Source of the DNA: a virus
Direction: 5' to 3' (one strand)
DNA length: 31,423 nt
Virus record (IMG/VR): IMGVR_UViG_3300018083_000091
Span: 1-31,423 of that record
Part shown: positions 5,995 through 13,806 of the stretch, piece after piece
Layout of the letters: the number at the start of each line of letters is the position of its first letter
Position numbering within the stretch: position 1 is the stretch's first letter
The notes under the pieces: generated by a model
Databases searched by the model: none
Told to the model about the DNA's origin: nothing
The model's input: only the letters and a program-made list of their open reading frames with translations
Translations under genes and position numbers: made by a program

Positions 5995-6221
5995 CCGCAG
6001 AGGAAAGAATTGAAGGACAGCTAGCCGGGATCGCGAACCGCCTCGCCGTCATGGAGGGGCAATTAGCCGGCCTTGATCATCGCTTCTCCGCCGTTGAGGG
6101 GCGCCTAGCGCAACTGCAAACAATCGGCACTTGGCTTTTCGCCGGCTTGCTTGCCTCCTATGCCGCAACATTTGGCGCTTATGCCGCAATCTTGACTGTT
6201 GCGCTGAGGACCAACCAATGA
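5991..6221 (+). CDS. Small coiled-coil membrane protein
   Basis: A 76-residue protein. Residues 1-42 have heptad character (EGQLAGIANRLAVMEGQLAG, FSAVEGRLAQLQ) and residues 45-72 are a membrane helix (WLFAGLLASYAATFGAYAAI). It belongs to a run of similar coiled-coil plus single-span proteins (4482-4703 minus, 6218-6439, 6445-6552). The start overlaps the preceding stop. Possible roles include holin, spanin-like or host-membrane modifying protein. None can be decided from the sequence. Confidence 0.65.
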   Translation: MTAEERIEGQLAGIANRLAVMEGQLAGLDHRFSAVEGRLAQLQTIGTWLFAGLLASYAATFGAYAAILTVALRTNQ

Positions 6222-6439
6222 CGACCATGACCGACGCCGACATTACCGACGCGCTCGATATCCGCGCCAAGCTCGCCGACATCGACCGTGCGCTGGCACG
6301 ATCCGCTCAGGCCCACGCCGACCATGACCGCAAGCGCCAGGAAATCCGCTATGCGCCGTGGGCGCTGGTGGGAAGCGGACTTACCAGCGGCGCAGCACTG
6401 TTTGCTGCCGGCGCGGCGTTCATGAAACTATTCGGGTAA
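6218..6439 (+). CDS. Small coiled-coil membrane protein
   Basis: A 73-residue protein starting at 6218, where ATGA overlaps the previous stop. A longer open frame exists upstream but lies inside the preceding gene. Residues 8-45 are helical and charged (ITDALDIRAKLADIDRALAR, then DHDRKRQEIRYAP). Residues 48-72 form a Gly/Ala-rich membrane helix (WALVGSGLTSGAALFAAGAA). Same design as its neighbours. Function is unknown. Confidence 0.62.
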   Translation: MTTMTDADITDALDIRAKLADIDRALARSAQAHADHDRKRQEIRYAPWALVGSGLTSGAALFAAGAAFMKLFG

Positions 6440-6444
6440 AGAAG

Positions 6445-6552
6445 ATGATGAACCGACTGGCCAGGATTGAGAGCGATCTGCTCGTGATGAAATGGATGCT
6501 GGGCGGTGTCGGCGGTGGTGTTCTCACTCTTGTGATCAAGGCATTTATCTGA
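6445..6552 (+). CDS. 35-residue coiled-coil/membrane micro-protein
   Basis: A short frame, MMNRLARIESDLLVMKWMLG followed by a Gly-rich membrane helix ending LVIKAFI. The ribosome site AAAGAAG is directly upstream. The stretch NRLARIESDLLVMKWM closely matches NRLAKIESDLAVLKGM in the minus-strand protein at 4482-4703, and both end in a hydrophobic helix with (I/V)K-x-F. It therefore looks like a shortened paralogue. Function is unknown. Confidence 0.6.
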   Translation: MMNRLARIESDLLVMKWMLGGVGGGVLTLVIKAFI

Positions 6553-6566
6553 CATCTTGCGCCATT

Positions 6567-6740
6567 ATGGCCAATGCGAAAATCGTCTCGATGATTGACG
6601 CCGAGCTGCTCAAAGCGCGGCGCGACATCATGCTGAATGTCGTGACGATCGAGCATGCGCTGTTTGACGCCCTCACAACGCTCACTGAGCGCGTCGACAA
6701 ACTCCGCGAAGACGTCGATAAGCTGATGCAGGGGCATTGA
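6567..6740 (+). CDS. Small coiled-coil phage protein
   Basis: A 57-residue soluble protein predicted to be almost entirely helical (AKIVSMIDAELLKARRDIML, then LTERVDKLREDVDKLMQGH with heptads). No ribosome site is obvious before the ATG. It lies between the membrane micro-proteins and the terminase genes. It could be a multimerising accessory of packaging or a regulator. There is no recognised family. Confidence 0.55.
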   Translation: MANAKIVSMIDAELLKARRDIMLNVVTIEHALFDALTTLTERVDKLREDVDKLMQGH

Positions 6741-6741
6741 A

Positions 6742-7050
6742 GTGGAGCCTGGTAGCAGGAATGAAGCAGGCCAGTTTGTAAAAGGCCAATCTGGCAACCC
6801 AAAAGGACGGTCGAAAGCAACCGAAGATACCGCTGCGGAGATCCAAGCATTGGCGGCGCAGCATTGCTCCGCCGCAATTGAGCGTTTGGTTGAAATCATG
6901 AAGACCGGCACGCCAGATTCTGCCCGCGTGCTTGCCGCCGACAAAATTCTCGACCGCGGCTGCGGACGGGCGCCGCAACAAGTCGGCGGTACGGATGGGA
7001 AAGAAGGAATCCTCATCAGGATTCGGCATCTGCTCGGCGACGAGGAGTAG
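6742..7050 (+). CDS. DUF5681-type small terminase-like protein
   Basis: A 102-residue protein from a GTG start, preceded by AGGGG. The start of the chain (NEAGQFVKGQSGNPKGRSK) is the DUF5681 signature, and AADKILDRGCGRAPQQ is its usual second half. Genes of this family regularly sit just before phage large terminases and are thought to act as small terminase subunits that recognise phage DNA. It directly precedes the large subunit gene here. The DNA-recognition role is inferred from family context. Confidence 0.75.
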   Translation: MEPGSRNEAGQFVKGQSGNPKGRSKATEDTAAEIQALAAQHCSAAIERLVEIMKTGTPDSARVLAADKILDRGCGRAPQQVGGTDGKEGILIRIRHLLGDEE

Positions 7051-7053
7051 GCG

Positions 7054-8412
7054 TTGATCGAAATCGATCTTCCGATCAATGGCTGGAAATTGCGCCCATA
7101 TCAAAAGGCGTTGTGGAGATATTTGACGCGAGGCGGCAAGCGGGCATTTGCGTGTTGGCACAGGCGCGCTGGAAAAGATGACATTGCTCTGCATTGGTGT
7201 GCGCGTTCGATGCATGAGCGCGTCTGCAATACTTGGTACGCGCTTCCCGAATTTGCACAGGGACGCAAAGCTATTTGGACGGCGATCAACAGCCACACCG
7301 GCAGGCGTCGTATTGACGAGGCCTTCCCGCATGAACTGCGGGCGAGCACGAGCGACAATGAAATGTTCATTAGGTTCCTGAACGGTTCGACCTTTCAGGT
7401 CGTCGGCTCGGATCAGTACGACCGGCAAGTCGGCTCGTCCGTGGCTGGTGTGGTGTTTTCCGAGTGGGCGCTCGCCAACCCAAGCGCATGGGCATACCTT
7501 AGACCTATCCTCGAAGAAAACGATGGATGGGCGCTGTTCGTAACGACTCCGCGCGGTAGAAACCATGCCTATGAAATGTACAAGCATGCGGAGAAATCCC
7601 CCGACTGGTTTTGCGAAACACTTACCGCACGCGCCACCGGCGCATTGACGGAGCAGCAGCTCGCCGAGGCCTTGAAGGAATATCGGGCTCTGTATGGTGA
7701 GCCAGGTGAAGCCCTCTGGAAACAAGAGTACCAGTGTGATTGGGCGAGCGGGCTCCTAGGTGCGATATTCTCTTACGAGATGGCGGAGGTGCGCGCCGAG
7801 GGTCGCATCACGGAGATCGAGCCAATCGCCGGCCCCGTACACCGGAGCTGGGATCTTGGCATGCGTGACGATACCTGTGTGTGGTTCTGGCAGGCAGTGG
7901 GCAGCCAAGTATTCCTGTATGATTGCATCTCGACCTCGGGCGCATCGCTGGACTGGTGGCGTGACAAGATCGAGGAGATACATGCCGCACGCGGCTGGCG
8001 GAGCGGTAACGACTACGTCCCGCACGACGCCAAGGTGCGTGAATTGAGCACCGGCCGCACGCGCGTTGAGACGATGAGGAGCCTGGGGCTTTCACCGATG
8101 CTGGCGCCCGACGCCTCGCTGCAGGACGGCATCAACGCAGTACGGCGCACGCTGCCGCTCTGCGTATTTCACCCGCGCTGCGAGGACAAGGGCATTGCAG
8201 CGCTCGAGCAGTATCAGCGCGAGTGGGACAGCGAGAAGAAATGCTTCCGCGCAAGTCCGTTGCATGACTGGTGCTCCGATCCGGTCGACAGCTTCCGATA
8301 TCTTGCGTTGTCCTGGAAGCCCGCCCCGCTGCGCGAGATCAAAGTGCCCGCGCCGACAGGCTGGCGCATCCCGCCGCCGGACGACCGGCCGCGACAGGGC
8401 ATACGGCTATGA
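7054..8412 (+). CDS. Terminase large subunit
   Basis: A 452-residue packaging motor. The start is TTG at 7054, with GAGGAG 6 bases upstream in the end of the small subunit gene. The ATPase part shows a Walker A-like WHRRAGKDD at residues 35-43, Walker B VVFSEWA at 133-139 with catalytic Glu137, and the coupling motif TTPRG at 164-168. The nuclease part has WDLG (Asp267), YVPHDA (Asp325) and CSDPVDSFRYL (Asp409, Asp412), the acidic cluster of an RNase H-like fold. The length and motifs match complete P22-like or similar terminases. It translocates DNA into the prohead through the portal and cuts concatemers. Confidence 0.93.
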   Translation: MIEIDLPINGWKLRPYQKALWRYLTRGGKRAFACWHRRAGKDDIALHWCARSMHERVCNTWYALPEFAQGRKAIWTAINSHTGRRRIDEAFPHELRASTSDNEMFIRFLNGSTFQVVGSDQYDRQVGSSVAGVVFSEWALANPSAWAYLRPILEENDGWALFVTTPRGRNHAYEMYKHAEKSPDWFCETLTARATGALTEQQLAEALKEYRALYGEPGEALWKQEYQCDWASGLLGAIFSYEMAEVRAEGRITEIEPIAGPVHRSWDLGMRDDTCVWFWQAVGSQVFLYDCISTSGASLDWWRDKIEEIHAARGWRSGNDYVPHDAKVRELSTGRTRVETMRSLGLSPMLAPDASLQDGINAVRRTLPLCVFHPRCEDKGIAALEQYQREWDSEKKCFRASPLHDWCSDPVDSFRYLALSWKPAPLREIKVPAPTGWRIPPPDDRPRQGIRL

Positions 8413-8768
8413 TATCGCACAACGCCGAAGACCTCGTGGACGCGCTCTACAAGGAGATCGCGCGGCAGAACGTCGAGATCGAGCGGCTGAAGGCAGTCAA
8501 ATGCGAAGCGGAGCGGGTGTGTTGGTTTGATTGGTCAAATAATGACGACGATGCCGCTGCAGCCATAGTTGCGCTGCAAGGGAAATTGGCGGAGTACGAC
8601 AGCGCCCGAAACGGCGGAAACGGCGGAAGCGCAATGCCTACAGTAACGGTGGCAGGCCGCCCCTGGTGGGCGACTGGGTGCGTTGGATACAAGGTGGGTT
8701 GGGTACAAGCGTTGCAGGGTTATTTCTGGATGCCACACGTCGTATACGGCGGGGATGGCGATGGCTGA
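8409..8768 (+). CDS. Small phage protein of unknown function
   Basis: A 119-residue protein starting at ATG 8409, overlapping the terminase stop. The first 60 residues are helical (NAEDLVDALYKEIARQNVEI, then ERLKAV) and continue to a Gly/Trp-rich tail (GRPWWATGCVGYKVGWVQAL). An open frame continues further 5' but lies inside the terminase. Small proteins of this kind are frequent between terminase and portal genes. The function is not known. Confidence 0.62.
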   Translation: MISHNAEDLVDALYKEIARQNVEIERLKAVKCEAERVCWFDWSNNDDDAAAAIVALQGKLAEYDSARNGGNGGSAMPTVTVAGRPWWATGCVGYKVGWVQALQGYFWMPHVVYGGDGDG

Positions 8769-9096
8769 CACGCAACATAAAAGCTCTCCTGAGTTAGAAG
8801 AGATGCCGTGGCGGGACGAGGATGAAATTGCGCGGAGAGAGCATACGGACCGGTTATATGAGGCTATGAGGAGCGGGCCGCGCTGGAACGAGGATGAAAT
8901 CTATCCGGCGCGAAGAGAACATGCTTGGCGATTGCGGATCGAAGGGCTCACTTATAATGAAATCGGGCGCCGGCTCACCGTGACGCGTGAGCGCGCACGG
9001 CAGATGGTGGCTAAAGAGATACGGCAGTACCATGATCTGAAAGAGGTCATCGACCTGGTGGTACATATCAAACGCTCAACAACAAAGCTCTCCTGA
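8761..9096 (+). CDS. Sigma-70 region 4-like HTH protein
   Basis: A 111-residue protein (start 8761, GGGG six bases upstream; ATG 8755 is an alternative). Residues 62-88, EGLTYNEIGRRLTVTRERAR followed by QMVAKEIR, are strikingly like sigma-70 region 4.2, where GVSRERVRQIE contacts the -35 element. No other sigma region is present, so it is not a full sigma factor. The N-terminal half holds an internal duplication (PWRDEDEIARREHTDRL and RWNEDEIYPARREHAWRL). It could be a late-gene activator or anti-sigma-like competitor. The gene is bracketed by a 28-base direct repeat. Confidence 0.66.
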   Translation: MADTQHKSSPELEEMPWRDEDEIARREHTDRLYEAMRSGPRWNEDEIYPARREHAWRLRIEGLTYNEIGRRLTVTRERARQMVAKEIRQYHDLKEVIDLVVHIKRSTTKLS

Positions 9097-9104
9097 GTCA
9101 GAAG
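8773..9104. repeat. 28-base direct repeat bracketing the sigma-like gene
   Basis: Copies at 8773-8800 and 9077-9104 agree at 25 of 28 bases and share the exact block AAAGCTCTCCTGAGT. They lie 304 bases apart, which is not a multiple of three, so the copies are read in different frames. The right copy supplies the ribosome site AGAAGGAG of the portal gene. The layout suggests insertion or duplication of the small HTH gene in front of the portal gene. Confidence 0.75.
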
Positions 9105-9110
9105 GAGTGA

Positions 9111-11435
9111 ATGGCTGACGACAAGACACCCGCGCCGACAGAAGAAGACACGAGGCACGACGACCTCGAATATAACCCGGCAGTCGAGCCGAAGAAGGCC
9201 AAGGCTTGGTTGAACCTGCTCGAAGAGAGCGAGGACGCCTTCGAGCGCTGGCACGATCACTGCGACAAGATCGACAAGCAGTTCGCCAGCCTCGAGCGCT
9301 TGGCCGGCACGGCGCGCGATAAAGAATTTCAAATGTTCTGGGCCAACGCCGAGGTGATCAAGCCCGCCATCTATGCCAAGGCGCCGGTGCCGGTTGTGGT
9401 GCCAAAATTCAAGGATCGCCGCCCGGTTTATCAGGCCGCATCGGAGGTGATGGAGAGGTGCGCTACCGTCGCGTTCGATCTCGCGTATATCAACGATCTC
9501 ATGATGCAGGTACGGGACGACGTCGCGCTCATCGGCCGCGGCGTTGCGTGGTGCCGTTATGAAAGTGGCAAGGGCGACAGTTATTACGATCATGAGAAGG
9601 TGTGCGTGGATTTTAAGCATAGGCGTGATTTTCTACATTCTGTTTCACGCTGCTGGTATGAAGTGACGTGGGTTGCCGCTGCCAGTTATTTGACCCGCGC
9701 CGAGGCGCGCGAGCGGTTTTATAAATACTCGGGCGACTGCTACCAGGACGCCGAATATGCCGTCGACAAGGACGCGCAGGCGGTCGGCGGCGCGGACAAT
9801 CGCGAGCGCGCGAAGTTCTGGGAGATTTGGCACAAGGGCGAGCGCCGCGTGGTGTGGGTGGCGTGCGGCTGCGAGGACATCCTTGACGAGGCTGATCCGC
9901 ATCTTGACCTGCAGGGGTTTTTCCCCTGCCCGAAGCCAGCCTACGGGACATGCCAGCGCGGCTCGCTCGTGCCGGTGCCCGACATCATGCAATATAAGGA
10001 TCAGCTCGAAGAGGTGAACCTGCTCACCTCGCGCATTCACGCGCTGAGCGACGCATTGGAGGTGAAAGGGTTTTACCCGGCCGGCGGTGGTGAACTGGCC
10101 GATGCCATTCAGGCCGCGATCAGCATCAAAACACCGGGGCGCGTGCTCGTTCCGATCAGTAATTGGGCGGCGTTCGGGGGCAGCAAAGAAGTCATCGTCT
10201 GGCTGCCGATCGACCAGATCGCGACCACGATCACGGCCGTCGTCGCGCTGCGCAAGCAAGTCATCGACGACATTTACCAAATAATGGGGCTGTCCGACAT
10301 CATGCGCGGCGCCACCGATCCGGGCGAGACGCTCGGCGCGCAGCAGCTCAAGACGCAGTACGGCTCGACGCGCATCCGCGACAAGCAGTACGAGTTGGCA
10401 CGCATCGCGCGCGATCTCGTGTGCATCATCTCCGAAATTATCTGCGAGAAGTTCGACCCAGTGACAATCATCGAGATGTCGCAGACGCAATTGCCGACGC
10501 AGGAGATGCAGCGGCAGAAGGTTGGGCAACTGCACCAGCAGATGATGATGGGGCAGCAACAAGTGCAGCAGGCAGCCCAGTCGCCGCAAGGCCAGCAAAT
10601 GATGCAAGCCCAACCCGAGCAGGCGCAGCAGCTCATGCAGCAGGCTCAAGCCGAGCAGCAGCGCCTGCAGAGCGAGATATCGGCAGCGATGAATGAGACG
10701 ACGATCGAGCAGGTGCTGACGTTCTTCAAGAACAACCGCGCCCGCTCGTTCGTGCTCGATATAGAAACTGACAGCACGATTTTATCCGATGAGAATGCTG
10801 AAAAAGAGCGCCGCGCGGAGTTCTTGCAGGTGCTCGCGCCCGTGCTGCAGCAACTCGCGCAGATGGTGCAGCTCGACCCCGGCAAGGCCGAGTTCGCCGG
10901 CGAGATCCTGAAGTTTGCCGTGGCGCCGTTCCGCGTCGGGCGCTCGCTCGATGGCTCCATTGACGAGATGGTCGAGCAGACCAAGCAGCTCGCGGCGGGC
11001 GGGCGGCCGGACGATCCGACCACGGCGACGAACAAGGTCGCGTTGCAGATCGAACAGCTCAAGCAGAAGACGCAAACCGAGAAGAACCAAGCCGAGCTTC
11101 AGCTCAAGGCGCAAGAGCTACAAATGAAGGATCAGCACGAGAAGATGAAGATTGCGTCAAACGAGAAAATCAAGGCGGCCGAGCTGATGGCCAAGCAGGG
11201 CGACGACGCCGCCAAGGTGCAGACGGCCAATCAGAAGCAGATGCACGACCGCGAGAAGCACCAAATGGACCTCATCGGCAAGCAGGCGGACATGCAGGCG
11301 GACGCACGCAAGATGCAGATGATGGAGGCCGCTCAGATCGCCAAGCAGAACGACCTCGCTGCGCGGGCGAGCGAGCGGCAGGCCGCGCAGCAATTCAAGC
11401 AGTCTCAGCCACAAGGCGGTTTCATGCCAACGTAG
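9111..11435 (+). CDS. Portal protein
   Basis: A 774-residue protein following the terminase, as expected for a portal. The N-terminal half contains the pattern of P22-like portals: AWLNLLEESEDAFERWHDHC, FWANAEVIKPAIYAKAPVPV, and later TSRIHALSDALEVKGFYPAG and IYQIMGLSDIMRGATDPGET with LGAQQLKTQYGSTRIRDKQ. The last-named segments are recurrent in podovirus portals. The C-terminal third is very rich in Gln, Lys and Glu (residues about 460-530 and 640-774) and probably forms a long coiled coil, like the barrel helices of P22 portals. As a dodecamer it would form the DNA channel, bind terminase and later the tail adaptor. Strong AGAAGGAG ribosome site. Confidence 0.88.
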   Translation: MADDKTPAPTEEDTRHDDLEYNPAVEPKKAKAWLNLLEESEDAFERWHDHCDKIDKQFASLERLAGTARDKEFQMFWANAEVIKPAIYAKAPVPVVVPKFKDRRPVYQAASEVMERCATVAFDLAYINDLMMQVRDDVALIGRGVAWCRYESGKGDSYYDHEKVCVDFKHRRDFLHSVSRCWYEVTWVAAASYLTRAEARERFYKYSGDCYQDAEYAVDKDAQAVGGADNRERAKFWEIWHKGERRVVWVACGCEDILDEADPHLDLQGFFPCPKPAYGTCQRGSLVPVPDIMQYKDQLEEVNLLTSRIHALSDALEVKGFYPAGGGELADAIQAAISIKTPGRVLVPISNWAAFGGSKEVIVWLPIDQIATTITAVVALRKQVIDDIYQIMGLSDIMRGATDPGETLGAQQLKTQYGSTRIRDKQYELARIARDLVCIISEIICEKFDPVTIIEMSQTQLPTQEMQRQKVGQLHQQMMMGQQQVQQAAQSPQGQQMMQAQPEQAQQLMQQAQAEQQRLQSEISAAMNETTIEQVLTFFKNNRARSFVLDIETDSTILSDENAEKERRAEFLQVLAPVLQQLAQMVQLDPGKAEFAGEILKFAVAPFRVGRSLDGSIDEMVEQTKQLAAGGRPDDPTTATNKVALQIEQLKQKTQTEKNQAELQLKAQELQMKDQHEKMKIASNEKIKAAELMAKQGDDAAKVQTANQKQMHDREKHQMDLIGKQADMQADARKMQMMEAAQIAKQNDLAARASERQAAQQFKQSQPQGGFMPT

Positions 11436-11450
11436 GACGGGGCCGGTGCT

Positions 11451-11624
11451 ATGAGTCTTTACGGTCATACATTTTCTGCTCTGACGCAGTTTTGCTGGTG
11501 TTGCGGCGCAGCACTTGCCGAGGTTATGGACTGCGAAACAGTTTGGGCTTGTGGCTCGCCGCCGAAGCCGCGCTGTTCTAGGAGGCAGCCGCGAGGGGTA
11601 ATTGCGGAGCTCGGTGGAGAGTAA
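11451..11624 (+). CDS. 57-residue Cys-rich protein, unknown function
   Basis: An open frame from ATG 11451 to TAA 11624, in the gap between portal and membrane protein. It contains six Cys residues (QFCWCCGAAL, MDCETVWACG, PRCSRR), reminiscent of a zinc ribbon with C-x2-C-type spacing. Ribosome site is weak. The frame fills the gap exactly and ends 4 bases before the next ATG, which supports a real gene. Confidence 0.5.
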   Translation: MSLYGHTFSALTQFCWCCGAALAEVMDCETVWACGSPPKPRCSRRQPRGVIAELGGE

Positions 11625-11628
11625 AAAC

Positions 11629-11916
11629 ATGGCTGGTCCGGTGGAAGAGGCTGGCAAAGTAGCTTCCGGCTTGGTGACAGCCATGGGCTCGAACCCCGTG
11701 CTGCTGGGACTTGTCATCGTGATATTGTCGCTGATCGCCATGCTGTTCTTCTCGCTTCGCACCGCCTCCGATGCCCGCAAGAATGAGCTGGAGCTAATCT
11801 TCACGGCGCAGAAGAACGTGCAGGACATCTTGTCGCGATGTATCGTTCAGCCGTCGCAGCGCGGAGCCCTTGAGCTTATCCCGCTGCCACCACTTCCAAG
11901 GAGGTTGTCACCATGA
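11629..11916 (+). CDS. Single-span membrane protein, candidate holin or spanin
   Basis: A 95-residue protein. I chose ATG 11629 because GGAGA precedes it. A membrane helix (NPVLLGLVIVILSLIAMLFF) spans roughly residues 22-41 and a helical cytoplasmic or periplasmic tail follows (ASDARKNELELIFTAQKNVQ). It lies directly before the endolysin gene, the usual place for a holin or inner-membrane spanin. No conserved motif decides between these. Confidence 0.6.
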   Translation: MAGPVEEAGKVASGLVTAMGSNPVLLGLVIVILSLIAMLFFSLRTASDARKNELELIFTAQKNVQDILSRCIVQPSQRGALELIPLPPLPRRLSP

Positions 11917-11939
11917 TCTGCACCGTGAGGGCGCGATGA
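11898..11939 (+). promoter_or_regulatory. Strong ribosome site and eight-codon leader before the amidase
   Basis: A perfect AAGGAGG at 11898-11904 stands eight bases before an ATG at 11913. That ATG opens an eight-codon frame (MICTVRAR) whose stop overlaps the amidase ATG at 11936 (ATGA). The amidase thus appears translationally coupled to a tiny leader, with its own weaker GAGGG at 11927-11931. Such a device could delay or meter endolysin production. Confidence 0.45.
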
Positions 11940-12901
11940 AAATTTCCGGTAAGGTGTCTCATTTCGGCGGGCCTGGCGACAGTGGCGTGTCGCCCTCCGA
12001 GGGGCTCGCCTTCATCTACAAGGTCGAGGACGCGCCGCATCTGTTCCTGCCGGCGCAGCCGCCCGGCACGACGGGGCTGGCGCGAAGGCTCGACCCGGCA
12101 AAATTCTATCTCGCCTGCCGCTGGGACTATAACGCGGAGTCCACGTCGAAGACCGAGTTGCTCAAGCACACCGCTTTGGTCCGCGCGCCGAAGACCGGCC
12201 TTGAGTTTGAGGTCTACCCTGCGGATTGGGGGCCGCACTCGGATACCGGCAGGGTCGCCGACATTTCGCCTGGCCTTATGGAGGCGCTCGGCATCACGAC
12301 TGACGACACCGTCGAGGTGCTTTATCCCTACAAAGCGCAGGAGGAGGACGGCGCCGCCGCCGTGGCCTACGGCAGCATCGTCATCTCATCCGGACATGGC
12401 AAATATGTGCGCGGCGCTTCGGGCGTGCTCGACGAGGTCGACGAAGCCCGCCGTGTGACGGATCGGCTCGCCGGGATATTGCAAGAGCGCGGCGTGAAGG
12501 TGAAGACCTTTCATGACGACACCAGCCGCGATCAGAATACCAATTTGAAAACAATCGTGAACTATCACAACGCGCAAACGCGAGACCTCGATATCAGCGT
12601 GCACTTCAACGCCTACGTTGAGACAGATAATTCGATGGGTGTCGAGGTGCTCTACGTTACGCAAAGCGCGCTCGCTGACGATTTATCGGCAAGCATCGCG
12701 GCATGCGGCTTCACCGACCGTGGCGGCAAGAAGCGCACCGATCTGTTTTTCTTGAACAACACCAAAATGCCGGCGGTGCTAATCGAGGTCTGTTTCGTGG
12801 ACAGCACGGCCGACGCCAAACTTTATCGCGAGCAATTCGAGGCGGTCTGCAAAGCCATCGCCGGCGAGCTTGCGGCCACAAATGGCGCGAGAGTATCTTG
12901 A
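11936..12901 (+). CDS. N-acetylmuramoyl-L-alanine amidase endolysin with double-psi-barrel-like N-domain
   Basis: A 321-residue cell-wall hydrolase. The C-terminal half (about residues 147-315) is an Amidase_3 domain with the zinc-binding and catalytic residues in place: His154 in SSGHG, Glu170 in DEARRVTDRL, His223 in ISVHFNA and Glu284 in VLIEVCF. It cuts the bond between N-acetylmuramate and L-Ala. Residues about 88-131 (VYPADWGPHSDTGRVADISP, LMEALGI, VEVLYP) resemble an RlpA-like double-psi barrel, an unusual partner for an amidase. No signal peptide is visible, so release would need a holin, and the membrane protein just upstream is the candidate. Confidence 0.88.
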   Translation: MKISGKVSHFGGPGDSGVSPSEGLAFIYKVEDAPHLFLPAQPPGTTGLARRLDPAKFYLACRWDYNAESTSKTELLKHTALVRAPKTGLEFEVYPADWGPHSDTGRVADISPGLMEALGITTDDTVEVLYPYKAQEEDGAAAVAYGSIVISSGHGKYVRGASGVLDEVDEARRVTDRLAGILQERGVKVKTFHDDTSRDQNTNLKTIVNYHNAQTRDLDISVHFNAYVETDNSMGVEVLYVTQSALADDLSASIAACGFTDRGGKKRTDLFFLNNTKMPAVLIEVCFVDSTADAKLYREQFEAVCKAIAGELAATNGARVS

Positions 12902-12957
12902 AAGCCCGCGAAAGTACGACTGCGCACGACAACCACCAACCAAAGGAGACTAATGCA

Positions 12958-13428
12958 ATGCCTTACGTACAAGGATACTTTATCCCAATGCCGGGAACAC
13001 CGGGCTCGCCTGAGCATCCGATCGCGCCCCCGATCGATCCCGTCGATCCCGGCTGGGGCGTCAGCGGCGAGCATCCCTCGCACCCGATCGTATTGCCATC
13101 GCCACCGCCCGGCGTCTGGCCGCCGCCGGTGCCGGCGCACCCGATCGTGCCAGTGCCACCCGGCAGACCGGAGCAGCCAATTGCGCTGCCGCCTGGCATG
13201 ATCTGGCCGCCGGTCGGGCATCCTTCGCACCCGATCGCTGGGCCGCCCGGTAGACCAACGCATCCGATCGAACAGCCGGACCCTGGCCTGCCGGCGCACC
13301 CGATCGTATTGCCACCGCAGACGTTTGTCGTGCTGGCTGGCATCCCAGGCTACGGCTGGCGCTACGTGGTGGTTGATCCGTCGCTGACGCCCGGAACGCT
13401 TCCCTCGGAGACGCCGGAGCCGAAGTGA
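12958..13428 (+). CDS. Proline-rich His-Pro-Ile repeat protein
   Basis: A 156-residue protein, ATG chosen at 12958 after AAAGGAGAC. The body is low-complexity and proline-rich with seven loose repeats of P-x-(H/Q)-P-I (PEHPIAPP, PSHPIVLP, PAHPIVPV, PEQPIALP, PSHPIAGP, PTHPIEQP, PAHPIVLP). The C-terminus QTFVVLAGIPGYGWRYVVVD contains a PGxGW signature. The same signature ends the proteins at 14776-15420 and 15487-15648, and all three lie between lysis and capsid genes. The upstream ribosome-site context also resembles that of the 14908 start. It is probably virion-associated. Function is unknown. Confidence 0.7.
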   Translation: MPYVQGYFIPMPGTPGSPEHPIAPPIDPVDPGWGVSGEHPSHPIVLPSPPPGVWPPPVPAHPIVPVPPGRPEQPIALPPGMIWPPVGHPSHPIAGPPGRPTHPIEQPDPGLPAHPIVLPPQTFVVLAGIPGYGWRYVVVDPSLTPGTLPSETPEPK

Positions 13429-13446
13429 CGGACGGGGCCTGAAGCC

Positions 13447-13725
13447 ATGAGCAAGCTATCGGAACTGTTCGCGCAAGACCGCTATAACCAGCTTGCCGCA
13501 GACGCCGGCCTATACGACATTGGCAGGCGGCCGTACGGGCCGCCTGCGCCGCTGCCGCTGCCGGAATCCGATTACAGGGACTTCATGGATGCGACGCACG
13601 CGATCGGGTCGCTGGCCAACCCCGAGCGTTTCATGGACGCCATGGCGCAGCGGCCGATGTCGAGAAATATCGAGAATCGGGTTCCGGCGGCGGCGCCATT
13701 CAAGGGGCGTTCCAGAGGTTTTTGA
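13447..13725 (+). CDS. Phage protein of unknown function
   Basis: A 92-residue protein (SKLSELFAQDRYNQLAADAG, later FMDATHAIGSLANPERFMDA). It is mixed helical with a Pro-rich middle and a basic end. No family is recognised. It sits in the block of structural genes between endolysin and capsid, so a virion or assembly role is likely only by place. Confidence 0.6.
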   Translation: MSKLSELFAQDRYNQLAADAGLYDIGRRPYGPPAPLPLPESDYRDFMDATHAIGSLANPERFMDAMAQRPMSRNIENRVPAAAPFKGRSRGF

Positions 13726-13784
13726 TGGCTGGTGACGACTGGCTGATGGGCGCGCTCGCCGCGCAAGACCAATATGCACAGTAA
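13725..13784 (+). CDS. Possible 19-residue micro-ORF
   Basis: An ATG overlapping the previous stop (TGATG at 13723-13727) opens a 19-codon frame, MAGDDWLMGALAAQDQYAQ. The stop-start overlap is the only support. It may be coupled to the upstream gene or be chance. Confidence 0.25.
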   Translation: MAGDDWLMGALAAQDQYAQ

Positions 13785-13806
13785 CCAGAATGGGAGTTAG
13801 AACACC

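Noticed and set aside
6682-7725. Minus-strand open frame of 347 codons
   Set aside because: Antisense to small and large terminase genes, whose motifs are clear on the plus strand.
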